Assembly: GCA_031270605.1 (NCBI GenBank)
Contig: JAISXG010000086.1
Coordinates: 1-46,922, forward strand
Source of the DNA: Oscillospiraceae bacterium
GTDB taxonomy: Bacteria; Bacillota; Clostridia; Oscillospirales; Acutalibacteraceae
Direction of reading: 5' to 3'
DNA: 46,922 nt
A program made the translations under genes and the position numbers. Shown in pieces: positions 24,035 to 35,700 of this stretch. How positions within the stretch are numbered: position 1 is the stretch's first letter; the number at the start of each line of letters is the position of its first letter. The notes beneath the pieces are model-generated. The model did not search any database, was not told the DNA's origin, and saw nothing but the letters and a program-made list of their open reading frames with translations.

Positions 24035-24757
24035 TTGCTTTTAAAAATCCTGCTGCTTGCCTCTGTTGCCCTTTCGTTTCTATTTGTGCCGTGGTTTTTA
24101 AAGGCTGTGCGCCCGGGCAGAAGCAGAAAGTCCCTTTTGCTCAAAACGGTTTGCTCCACCCTGTTTCTTGTTTCGGCGGCTCTTGCCAGCGGCATTGCCG
24201 GCAACCGGTCGCTTTTTGCAACGCTCATTCTTTGGGGCCTTGCCCTTGGCTGGGCCGGGGACTTTTTGCTGCATGTGAGCCAAAAGCAGCTCTGCCTGCT
24301 TGCCGGGCTGCTGAGTTTTTTGGGCGGCCATGTGTTTTATATTGCGGCATACAGCAAGGCAATCGCCACGGTTGCCCCCGGTGCAAGTTTTTTCGACCCG
24401 GCAGAAACCGCCGCGTTTCTGGTGCTGTTTGCGGCGGTTCTTGTGTTTGCCCTTGCGCGGCGCAAGCAGTTTGCAAAGGCCTTTGTGCCGGTGGTGCTTT
24501 ATGCCGCCATGCTGCTGCTGATGTTTGTCAAGGCCTCTTCGCTCGGCATGCGCCTTGCCATGTCAAATACGCAAAACGGCGGCCTTGTTTGCCTGATTCT
24601 GCTTTTGGGCGTTATGCTGTTTGTGGTTTCAGACGCGCTGCTTGCGGTGAAGGTTTTTTTCGGCAAAGAGGATTCGCACAAGCTCATGACGCTCAACATC
24701 ATCACCTATTATGCGGCGCAGCAGCTTTTGGCGTGCACCATTTTATTTGTATATTAA
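24035..24757 (+). CDS. YhhN-family (lysoplasmalogenase-like) membrane protein
   Basis: The 240-residue protein is almost entirely hydrophobic, with about eight membrane helices. It has family-like polar motifs: LGWAGDFLLH near residue 70, LGGHVFYIAAY near residue 97, and VSDALLAVKVF near residue 205. YhhN/TMEM86 proteins include lysoplasmalogenases that cleave the vinyl-ether bond of lysoplasmalogens, which fits anaerobic bacteria containing plasmalogens, but the activity here is inferred. The TTG at 24035 is the most plausible start: GGGGGTG lies 5-6 nt upstream. It is followed after 29 bases by a serine hydrolase gene, probably on the same transcript. Confidence 0.8.
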   Translation: MLLKILLLASVALSFLFVPWFLKAVRPGRSRKSLLLKTVCSTLFLVSAALASGIAGNRSLFATLILWGLALGWAGDFLLHVSQKQLCLLAGLLSFLGGHVFYIAAYSKAIATVAPGASFFDPAETAAFLVLFAAVLVFALARRKQFAKAFVPVVLYAAMLLLMFVKASSLGMRLAMSNTQNGGLVCLILLLGVMLFVVSDALLAVKVFFGKEDSHKLMTLNIITYYAAQQLLACTILFVY

Positions 24758-24786
24758 ATACATTATAGATAAGGGAGGGTTTTTGG

Positions 24787-26382
24787 ATGACAATCGAAAA
24801 ACGATCACTCAAACGTGCCGAAGCGCCCCAGGCGGCAGGCGTTTCATCCGCGGTCATCGGGAACTTTATTCAGGACTTGTGCGAAAGCGGCATTGAGACC
24901 CACAGCCTGATGGTGCTGCGGCATGGCGAAATTGCCTTTGAGAGCTGGAGCGCGCCCTATGCCCCCGAGGTGCCGCACATGATGTATTCGGTGAGCAAAT
25001 CCTTCGCCTCCGCGGCAATCGGCCTTGCCATTGAAGAAGGTTTTTTACGTCTGGACACGCGCCTGATTGATATTTTTCCCGAATATGCGCCCCAAAAACG
25101 GGATGAAAACCTTGAAAAGCTCACGGTTTATCATCTGCTCACCATGACGGCAGGCAAAAATGTGAACTTTCTTTCAGGCAAGGCAAACACCAACTGGGCG
25201 CAGGATTTTTTCGGTGCGCCGTGGAAGTTTGCACCGGGCGAGTCGTGGCAGTATGTGAATGAAAATATTTATATGCTCTGCGCGGCGCTCACAAAGCTGA
25301 CGGGCATGTCCGTCACCGACTTCCTCGCCCCGCGGCTTTATGAGCCTTTGGGCTTTGGCAGAGTCCCGTTTTGGGAAACCGACCCGAGCGGCATTGAGGC
25401 CGGCGGCTGGGGATTGTTTTTAACAACCGAGGAATTAGCAAAGTTTGCCCTGTGCTATTTGCAGGGCGGGCAATATGAGGGAAAACAAATTCTGCCCGCA
25501 GAATGGGCACAGGCGTCCGTCAGAAAGCACGCGGACAGCATCAGCAAAAACATTGACGGCGTTTTTGGCTATGGCATGTGCTTCTGGCGCAACAGCTGCC
25601 CCAACACCTTCCGTGCGGACGGCATGTTTTCGCAGTTTGCCATTGTGTTTGAAGATTATGACGCAATTTTGGTGATTACCGCCAGCGAAGTGGTGGAGCA
25701 GCATGTGCGCGACTGCATCTGGCGGCATTTTCCCAGAGCGTTCACCGATAAAAACGAAGCACAGCCCCTGCCCGTACCGCAAGCTCTTCCGCGCCTTGCG
25801 CCGCTTGAGGATCTGCCCCCCTCACTCCGCAGTCCCCTTGAAAAAAATATTGCGGGGCGCACGATCAGAATGCGCAAACAACGATTGCTGAAACGAATCA
25901 ACATGCCCCTGAGCATGCTGCCCGTCGCTGTGGTCTATATGTCTTCCGACAAAGCGGGCAACATTGATAACATCAAATTCGAATTCGGTGACCAAGAATG
26001 CACCATGCTCTGGGCGGAGGGCGATGAACAAAACAGCATCGTCTGCGGTATGGACGGCACGCCCCGCGTCAGCCCCCTTCGCCTTGCCGGCATGGATTTC
26101 ACCGCGTCTGCCACAGCCGCGTGGCAAAGCGACAACCGTCTTTCTGTTTGGGTACGCCCGCGTGAGGCCGTTTGCCAGCGGCGGGTGGACTTCACTTTTC
26201 ATGGCGGGCGTGTCAAAGCAGCGTTCGGCAGCGCGCCTGAAACAAAAACCATTCTGCACTACATTGCCCTGAACGTGGATGACTTTATCAAAAACCCTCT
26301 GCTTGTGAAATTGGTACAGGGTGTTTTGCACAGGGCACACAAATTTATCGAGCCAAGTCACAAAGGCCGTTTCGCGAAATAA
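24787..26382 (+). CDS. Beta-lactamase-fold serine hydrolase
   Basis: The 531-residue protein has a class C beta-lactamase/esterase-type domain (about residues 15-310) with SxxK at Ser68-Lys71 (YSVSKSF), the YxN motif Tyr156-Val-Asn158 (WQYVNEN) and a GGWGLFLT segment after the active site. A C-terminal domain of about 200 residues is added. No signal peptide is visible, which argues for a cytoplasmic esterase or amidase rather than a secreted beta-lactamase. AGGGAGGG precedes the ATG. It shares a transcript with the YhhN-family gene and ends before a strong terminator. The substrate is unknown; antibiotic resistance should not be assumed. Confidence 0.85.
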   Translation: MTIEKRSLKRAEAPQAAGVSSAVIGNFIQDLCESGIETHSLMVLRHGEIAFESWSAPYAPEVPHMMYSVSKSFASAAIGLAIEEGFLRLDTRLIDIFPEYAPQKRDENLEKLTVYHLLTMTAGKNVNFLSGKANTNWAQDFFGAPWKFAPGESWQYVNENIYMLCAALTKLTGMSVTDFLAPRLYEPLGFGRVPFWETDPSGIEAGGWGLFLTTEELAKFALCYLQGGQYEGKQILPAEWAQASVRKHADSISKNIDGVFGYGMCFWRNSCPNTFRADGMFSQFAIVFEDYDAILVITASEVVEQHVRDCIWRHFPRAFTDKNEAQPLPVPQALPRLAPLEDLPPSLRSPLEKNIAGRTIRMRKQRLLKRINMPLSMLPVAVVYMSSDKAGNIDNIKFEFGDQECTMLWAEGDEQNSIVCGMDGTPRVSPLRLAGMDFTASATAAWQSDNRLSVWVRPREAVCQRRVDFTFHGGRVKAAFGSAPETKTILHYIALNVDDFIKNPLLVKLVQGVLHRAHKFIEPSHKGRFAK

Positions 26383-26402
26383 AAGGGTTATATTCTGCAA
26401 TG

Positions 26403-26445
26403 AAAAAAGCTTCACAACGGCTGGTTGCCTTTGTGAAGCTTTTTG
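26403..26445 (+). terminator. Strong intrinsic terminator
   Basis: AAAAAGCTTCACAA (26404-26417) pairs perfectly with TTGTGAAGCTTTTT (26431-26444). It ends the YhhN/serine hydrolase unit. Confidence 0.9.
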
Positions 26446-26477
26446 GTGTGAACGCCATACCGCATGTTTCAATATCC

Positions 26478-26502
26478 ATATTTATCCCATATGGATAAAT
26501 AT
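26478..26502. promoter_or_regulatory. AT-rich palindrome upstream of the giant gene (possible operator)
   Basis: ATATTTATCC-CATAT-GGATAAATAT has perfect 10-bp arms around a 5-bp centre. It lies in an AT-rich 260-base gap about 135 bp upstream of the promoter of the giant gene. It may be a regulator site; no other gene-like feature is seen in the gap. Confidence 0.4.
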
Positions 26503-26635
26503 AAAACATTATTCTTCGATAAGATTCAAAATATTTAGAAAAATTTCTTTTATTACATGTGTAAATTCTTATTGCACTTTTAACATATCTTTATACAAAA
26601 CAACAATAAAAACTATACATTATTTTAGTATTTTA

Positions 26636-26664
26636 TTGACTATTGGTCGATTTGTTGCTATTAT
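26636..26664 (+). promoter_or_regulatory. Promoter of the giant surface-protein gene
   Basis: TTGACT (26636-26641), a 17-bp spacer and TATTAT (26659-26664) lie 46 bp before the ATG at 26711. Confidence 0.75.
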
Positions 26665-26710
26665 TAGAGTACAGCCATTGCGGCATTTTATAGAAGTGTA
26701 AGGTGATGAA

Positions 26711-29700
26711 ATGAAAAAAGCGTTCAGGTACTCCAGAAAGGCCTTGTGTACAAGCTTATCCATTTTGCTTGTGCTCTCCTGTCTTTCCCCGCTGTTCTCG
26801 GTTATCGGCTTTGCCGCCGACGACCTTGGCGACCCGTGGGACGGCAGCTCAAGGCAGACCCCAACCCTTTCGGCAGACGGGTTTTATGAAATTGACACCG
26901 CGCCGAAGCTGGCTTGGTATGCCTATGAAATAACCACCAACAACAACCGCACCATCAAGGGGCGGCTGACGGCAAACATCAATCTTGACAATAAAGTCTG
27001 GGAGCCCATCGGCAACAACAACCGGCAATATGCGGGCACTTTTGACGGCCAGGACTTCAAAATCAGCAACATCAACATAACCACAACCGGCGTTGACCGG
27101 GGATTTTTCGGAAAAATCACCACCTCGGCGGTGATCCGCAACTTACGCCTTTCCGGAGTCACCATCACCGGAAACCGGGAGTATTCCGGCGGCCTTGTGG
27201 GCGTCGCGGTGGGCGGCACCTTCAGCAACGTTCACATTGAAGGCATCAACATCAATTCGCCCCACAACAAGGTTGGCGGCCTGATCGGTCAAATCGAAAA
27301 CACACCGACGATTTCTGACTGTTCGGTTACCGGCACGTCCGCCATGAAAACAATCACCGGCAACCAATATGTGGGCGGTCTGGTCGGTTTTATAAAAGAC
27401 AACGGCCCCACATTCGTAAACTGTAAAACCGAAAATCTGGACATCACCGCATCGCACAACGATTCACGTGCCGCGGGTATGATCGCTTATACTGACGGCA
27501 GGTTCACCATGTATGACAGCCTGGTCAAAGATTGTTATATCAATGCGGGCAGATACATCGGCGGCTTGGCTTTTGTGGTCAGAAACGGCACGATTATTGA
27601 GCGCTCCGGCGTTGTGGGCACAGAGATCGTTTCCCGCAACACCAGCTCCACTAATGACGCTGAAATCGGCGGTTTTATCGGCGTTGTGATAAGCGACACG
27701 ATTAACCGCATTCAGTACTGCTATGCGGCGGACACAAAAATCACCGCGTATTCCCGCGTTGTCGGCGGCTTTATCGGCAAAACGGAAAGCGCCCGCCACA
27801 TCATCACAGAATGTTATTCGGATGTCGACTTCAACCTGCAGGGCAACCCCACAAGAGCGGGCACGTTCATGGGTCTTGCGGGCAGCGGCGAGCTGACGAA
27901 CCTGTATTATGTTCTCAACCCCTCGCGCGCGGCAATCGGCGAAACCAACTCGGGCGCGCTTGTGAGTCTGATGCAGGTGACGGACGAGCAGGCCTCAAAC
28001 GGCGCGCTTCTTGCGATGCTCAACAGCAAAACGGATGTCTGGAAAGCCTCCGAAGGCTCTTACCCTGAAATTGACCCTGAAAAAGCAGTTGCTCCCGCAC
28101 AGGATGAAAACGGCTATTTCCTCATCACTTCGGCATATCAGCTTGAGTGGTTTGAGAAATATGTGAACGCGGGCAACCCCTCGGCATCCGCAAAGCTTCT
28201 CAACGATATTTATCTCAGCGGAAAGAGCTTTGAACCCATCGGTTCAAACTCCATTCGGTTTGCCGGCATTTTTGAAGGCAACAACTTCACGATCCATGAC
28301 CTGAATATCAACAAAACGGGCAACGACCGCGGCTTGTTCGGTTCCACCACTGTGACGAGCGTCATTCGCAACTTTAAACTGAAAAACGCCAGCCTCACCA
28401 CAAATGGCAGCTACGTCGGCGTAATCGCAGGTTTGAGCCGCGGCTTGATTTCAAATATTGAGGTCGAAGGGCTTTCTGTTTCAGGCTCATCCTATGTGGG
28501 TGGTATTGCCGGCCAGACAGAGAACAATGCCTCCGTTACAAACGTGACCATCACCGGCACGGATGCGCTGAAATCCGTTTATGGCTCCGGCAGCTATGTG
28601 GGCGGTGTCGTCGGCAACATCAAAACATCCGCTTCTGATGTCGCAAACATCAGCGTTTCCGGCATGACGATCCGCGCGAACAGTGAACGCGCGGGCGGTA
28701 TTGCCGGCGATTTGGACGGCGGCACGGCCACCATTAAAGATGTAACAATAACAAATAACGCCATCTCATCGGTCCGTTACGGGGGCGGTATCGTGTTCGG
28801 CCTGCGCAACGCGTCGTCCGTCACCAACACGACTGTTTCCAACACGACCGTCAGCGGCGCGGAAGAACTCGGCGGCATCGCGGGATGCACCAGCGGATCA
28901 GCCGTTTCTGTTTCAAACGCGACGGTTGACAATGTCACGATCGCATCCACAAGCGAGCGCATCGGCGGCATCATCGGCTATATCAACAGCAGGGCAAATG
29001 TTACAGACAGCATTCTCAAAAACTCCTCCATTACCGGCACACGGTATATGGGCGGCGTAAGCTATACGTTGAAAGACGGCTCCAGTATTATAAAAACCGG
29101 TGTTGTCAACACGACCATCACCGCCACAAACACGTCCGCCACCTCAGAAAATCATGTGGCCGGCCTGATCGGCCTGGTAGGCTGGAGCACAATCAATACC
29201 ATCCAGTATTCTTATGTGCAAAACGTGACCATTTCATCCCCCGGCAGAACGACCGGCGGTTTCATCGGCAAGATCGACACCAGCGCGCACAACATTTTAG
29301 AAAACTATGCAAATGTGGTTTCCATCAATAACAACAGCACGATTTACACGGGCAGCTATGTCGGCCGCCGCGACACCGGCAATTTTGTGAACAATTTCGC
29401 GGTCGCCGCCAGCGGCAAGCCGATTGTCGGCAACTCAACTGTTGGCGTTGAGGGTAACACTGCGGGCATCACCACCGTCACGTTGGCTCAGATTAACAAC
29501 GGTGAGGTCTGCGACCTGCTCAACAACGTCACAGAGGTCTGGCGCCAGGCGAACGACGACCTCGTGAACGGCTGGCCGGAAATCGGCAACGCAGACCCGC
29601 CGCAGCTTGTGAACGGCTATTATGAAATCAACACGCCTTATGAGCTTGAGTGGTTCAAGAACTTTGTCAACGCCGGGAATCCCTCGGCAAACGCAAGGCT

Positions 29701-32700
29701 GATGGCTGACATCAACCTGCGCAACAAGCTTTGGGTGCCCATCGGCCCCGACGGCGGCGGCTCAACCAGATATTCCGGCACTTTTGACGGCAACAATTTC
29801 ACAATCAGCAACCTCAGGGTCAATATGACAAGCAATGACGCCGGGCTGTTCGGCACGACCACAGTGCAGAGCGTTATTAAGAATTTGACAATTAAAACCG
29901 CGTCGGTAACCTCGACCGCCGAAAATACGGGCGTGGTCGTGGGCGTGAGCAGGGGCGTCATCTCGAACGTCCATGTGGAGGGCCTTACCGTTTCCGGCGG
30001 AACCTATGTCGGCGGTATCGCCGGGCGCTGGCTTGACAACAGCAACGCCTCTGTCACCGACAGCACCGTCACAGGCAACGCGAACGGCAGCAGTATTACC
30101 GCTTCGGGTAACTTTGCGGGCGGTATTACGAGCAATGTTTCCTCCGGTACGCTGACAATGACCAACGTCAGCGTAACCGATATGACTATCACCGCAAGCC
30201 AAAGAGCGGGCGGCCTCACGGCAGACACGGACAGCGGCAAACTCATTCTCTCCGATTCGTCCGCAAGCGGCAACACCGTTACCGCAACAAGATATGCCGG
30301 CGGTATCGCGTTCGGCCTGCGCAACGGCTCCACCGCGACAAACGTGACTGTTTCAAATTCCACTGTCACCACAACCGCCGTTGGCGGCACCTCCGAAGTC
30401 GGCGGTTTTGTGGGCAACACAAGCGGCAGCACCGTAACGGTGTCAAAAGTGACCGTTGACAATCTGACGGTCACCGCGAACGGCGAAAAGGCCGGCGGCC
30501 TTATCGGTTATATCAACGGCAGAACCGATATTACGGATTCTATCGTGAAAAACTCGTCCGTAACTGCTCAAAGACATCTGGGCGGCATTGGCTACTCGCT
30601 GACGGGCGGCTCCATTATTACAAAAGTCGGTATTCTGGACACCACCCTCACCGCAACAAACACCGACGCAAGCTCCGAGCACTGCGTGGGCGGCCTGATC
30701 GGCCTGTCCGGCTGGAACACGGCAAACACCGTTCAGTATTGCTATGTGAACAATGTGACGATCACAGCCCCCGGCAGAGCTGTCGGCGGCTTCATCGGTA
30801 AAATTGACACATCCGCGCATAACGTAAGTGAAAACTATGCGAACGTGGTTTCCATCAACAACAACGCAATCTATACCGGCAGCTTCGTCGGCTATCGGCT
30901 GACCGGCAACTTTATCAACAACTTCGTGGTTCCTGCCAGCGGCAAACCGCTCAGCGGTGCAGCCACCCTCGGGCAGGAAGGCAACACAGCCGGCATCACC
31001 GCCGTCACCGCTGACGACGTGAAAAACGGCAACCTCACAGAAATGCTCAACAACGTGACCGACATCTGGGCGCAGCACGCAAACGACCTCACAAACGGCT
31101 GGCCTGAAATCGGCAACGCAGAGCCTCCGCAGCTTGTGGACGGCTATTATCAAATCGAAACCTCTTTCCAGCTTGAGTGGTTCGGCAACCTTGTCAACAA
31201 CGGCACGACGGGCGCAAACGCAAAGCTGATGAAGGACATTAATCTCCGCAACAAGCCGTGGAATCCCATCGGCACAGACAGCCGCCGTTATGCGGGCATC
31301 TTTGACGGCCAGGGCTACACGATCAGAAACGTCAACATTACCACAACTGCCGTTGGCGACAGGGGATTCTTCGGCAAAACAAACACAACCGCATCCCTCA
31401 GAAACATCAACATTGAAAACCTGACACTCAGCAACAGCCGCGACTATAACGGCGGCCTCGTGGGCTATCTGGTGGGCGGCAGTGTTGTCAACTGCCACAT
31501 CAAGGGCATTAACATCACCGCGGGCCTGAACCAGACCGGCGGCCTGATCGGCGAGATAGACGGCAACGTCACTGTTTCAGACTGCTCCGTCACCGGAACC
31601 GAAGGCATGAACGCCGTTGTCGGCGCGCAGAATGTGGGCGGCCTCGTCGGCTATGTAAAAGACGCGGGCACGACCTTCCAGAACTGCCATGTGAAAAACG
31701 TCAGTGTCACCGCCACAAACAACGACTCCAGAGCGGCAGGCTTGATTGGTTATACGAACGGCAGAACCAACATCTATGACAGCACCGTGACGGATTCCAC
31801 CATTAACGGCGGCAGGATGCTCGCAGGCCTTGCGTTCGTCATCCGCGGCGGCTCGATTGTGGAGCGCAGCGGTATCGTGAACACGCAGGTGCTCTCCACG
31901 CACACCAACGCCAACAGCGACGGTGAAATCGGCGGCTTCATCGGCGTGCTGCCCGACAGCACCGCCAGCCGCATTCAATACTGCTATTCGATCGGTACAA
32001 GGGTGGTTTCCTACTCACGCATGTCCGGCGGATTCATCGGCAAATCCGAATCCTCACGCCACCTGATCACCGAATCCTATTCCGACGCGAACTTTGATCT
32101 GCAGGGCACGCCCACAAGGGCGGGCGTCGTCATCGGCTATGTCGGTGCCGGCGAGCTTTCAAACATCTTCTATGTTCCGGGCGCGGGCAAGAACGCAACC
32201 GGTGAAGCCAGTTCAAGCGCATCCGTCGACCTGATTGAAATTGCGCAGGAGGATATCACCAGCGGCAGTCTTCTCTCACAGCTCAACGGCATCACCCCGC
32301 TTTGGATCGCTTCCGAAGGCGGCTACCCCATCCCGGACGCAACGCAGGTCTCCGCCCCGGCGCAGGATGAAAACGGTTATTATCTTCTCTATTCCAGCTA
32401 TCACCTCGAGTGGTTCATGCGTTACGTCAACGCGGGCAACACCTCCGCCTCGGCGATGCTGATGGACAACATTAACCTCAACGGGAAAAGTTTAGACCCC
32501 ATCGGCCCCAACAATAACCGCTACGCGGGCACTTTTGACGGCAACAACTTCGCCATTCTGAACCTGAAAATCAACAGAACCGGCAATGACATCGGCTTGT
32601 TCGGCACAACCACGACCCAAAGCGTCATTAAAAACCTTACGATTAAAAATGCCGTGGTCAGTTCAACCGCAAACAACGTCGGAGCTGTTGTCGGCGTCAA

Positions 32701-35700
32701 CAGGGGCGTGATTGCCAATGTCCATGTCGAAGGGCTCAGCATTTCCGGCGGATCCAACGTCGCCGGAATCGCCGGCCTGAGCATTGACAACAACAACGCT
32801 TCTATCACCGACAGCAGCGTCACAGGTACCGAAAGCGGAAAAACAATTACCGCTTCGGGAACCTTTGCCGGTGGCATCACAGGCAACGTCGAATCCGGAA
32901 CCGTAACCATAACGAACGCAAACGTCACGGGCATGACGATCACCGCCAATTTAAGGGCCGGAGGAATCCTTTCCGACACCGAAAACGGCAAAGTCATTCT
33001 TTCGGATTCGTCGGCAAGCGGCAACACCATTGCCGCAACAAGGTATGCCGGCGGCGGCGCATTCGCCCTGCGCAACGGCTCTACCGCAACCAATATATCG
33101 GTTTCGGATTCAACCGTAACCGCGACCACGGTGGGTGGCACATCTGAAGTCGGCGGCTTTGCGGGGAACACAACAGGAAGCACCGTAACGGTATCGAACA
33201 TAACCGTTGACAATCTGACGGTCGTCGCGAACGGTGAGAAGGCGGGCGGCCTTATCGGCTATATCAATAACAGAACCGATATTACGGATTCAATTGTAAA
33301 AAACTCATCCGTAACGGCCCAGCGGCATATTGGCGGTATCGGCTACACATTGAAAGACGGCTCCGTAATCACAAGGGTCGGCGTTGTTGACACAACCATC
33401 ACCGCCACCAGCACCGACATCAACTCCGAGCACTGCGTGGGCGGACTGTTCGGCGTCGTGGGCTGGAACACGGCGAATACCATTCAATATTCTTATGTGA
33501 ACGGTGTGTCCATCAGCTCCCCCGGCAGAATGACGGGCGGCTTCATCGGCAAGATAGACACCGCGGCGCACAACCTCTCTCTGAACTATGTCAATAACGT
33601 TTCAGTGAGCAGCAGCGCAATTTATGTGGGCAGCTTTGTTGGCTACAGAACCTCCGGCAACTTCTCAAACAGCTTCGCTGCGAATGTGAGTAACAAACCG
33701 CTTGTAGGCAGCAATGTTGCGGACCAGGCGGGCAACACCGCGGGCATTTCTCTGGTGAGCGTTTATGATGGCGACATCACCAGCCTTCCCACAGCGGACC
33801 TGCTTGCCTACTATGTGGGCGACGCGGCATTCATCAAATCCTTCGAGAATGAAAACACAACGTCCCTGAAACCGCTGTTCGGCGAATTATATGATACTGT
33901 GCAGATATTCCTTGCTGCTGTATACGACGAGCTTGCGCTTCGCCTTGAGGCTGAAATCGACGTGCTGCGCGGAATCTATAACGAATACGGCATGATCTGC
34001 ATCTTCAACTATGAATCCATCGGCGCGTGGCTTCCCACCGTAACGACGGCAATCGCAACCAGCATCCCTCTCTCCGGCACGACCGCTGACAAATACGCGT
34101 TCTATCTCCAGTTAGTGGACGATTTCAACACCTACATGGCAAACTACGGCTATAATTCTTTCTATGAAGTGACGGTCGGCTTCACAACCCGTGTTGTGCG
34201 CGACGACGACATCGCAAGATATGAAAGCCCGCGCGACGATTTTGCCGTGACCTATGACAAGATGCGCAACGTGGTCGACAAGGTGGACTCCATGCTCCTT
34301 GGCGAAGATTTCGCACTTCTGACAGGCATGGAAATCTCCCTGCGCGACACGGTGAAGGAAAAGCTTTCAGAAAGCGTTTACACCGGCGAAATTATCAACT
34401 CCGTCGTTGAAGCGATCTACCCGATGATCGTGGAAGAACTGGAGTCCGGCGTTGAAAGCGCGGAGATCGATCTCGGCGTCACAACCATCACGTTCCGCGG
34501 AAAGGCCCGAAGCGCGATTGAAGACCTGATGCGCAAATTCGGCCTCGCCATTTACCCGAGCGAGCTTGCCGCCCGAATCGACCCGAAATATACTTCGGTC
34601 AGAGACGTGCTGAATGCGGCGGGCAAAAACTGGAGCGCGGTGAACTTTGAAGACCCTGACGCACCAAATTACCTCAACTGGGGCGAAGGGATGGATAAGG
34701 AAGCCTTTGTGGATGCATTCGGCAACAGCCTGAGGGGCATCTATAAAGTCATCCGCCCGATGCTTACCACATACAATTTCAATGAAAGACAATCTTCCGG
34801 CGTAATTGCAAACATTGACGTCGCGGCAAGAATCGAGATTGCGGCTGCGGATGCCTATAACAGCGCGATTGTCCCGCTGTTTGAAATGCTGAATGTCAAA
34901 GGCTTTACAAGCGCAACAGTTTTCAATGAATTCAATAACGTTGACGACATGATGGACAGCATCCTGCTGCCGGTGTTCACCTGGCTTGAGGATGAACTGC
35001 TCAGCAAGCCCTTCTCCAATCTTGTGGAGCTGCTGCCCAATATCGCCTACTGCCTGCAGTTTGGTCTTGTGGAGCAATGGATCAAAACACTCAAAACCAA
35101 CGTCAGGGCAGACATTGACGGCGTGTTCGATTATTGGCTGGGCGACATTGACTTCAATATTACCGAAGAAAACATCGCCATCAACCTCTATGACATGCTC
35201 TCGGAAGAAGAGGGGGACATCCTCTATAACGCAGACCTCTCGAGCATCAACGGCTTAATGCAGATATTGCTCGATCAGCTTGACGTGCAGGCGGAGCTGC
35301 CCTCCCTCAACAACAAAAACCTTGCGTCGCTCGGCGACGTGGTGCAGATGGACTCCGCAACGCGCTCCCTCACCCGCTATTACATCAGCGGCGATTCTGT
35401 GAAGGTGACCTACATCCTCCTCAACTACATTTTCAACATTCTGGGCAACGAAGAGTTTGTCACCGACCTGTTGGGAGCGTTTGAGGATGACGAAGAACCT
35501 ACAGAACCCGAAAATCCCACAGAGCCTGAAGAGCCCGCAGAAATTGACGAGTCCATTCTGGCAATTATCCGGGCGATTGCGTCAAGCCCCGAGGATGCTA
35601 TCGCAGCTATTGTTGAGCTGTGCAATCCCGTGGACTACTCCATGCGCACGCTCGACTACGGCAATCCTCTTGAAGCGGGCTACGCAAAAGTGCAGTACTC

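Noticed and set aside
24787-26382. Antibiotic-resistance beta-lactamase
   Set aside because: It has SxxK and YxN, but no signal peptide and an extra C-terminal domain; an esterase-like cytoplasmic enzyme is more likely.
26877-33770. CRISPR-like direct repeats
   Set aside because: The repeats are long coding modules with diverged internal sequence, not short identical repeats with unique spacers.
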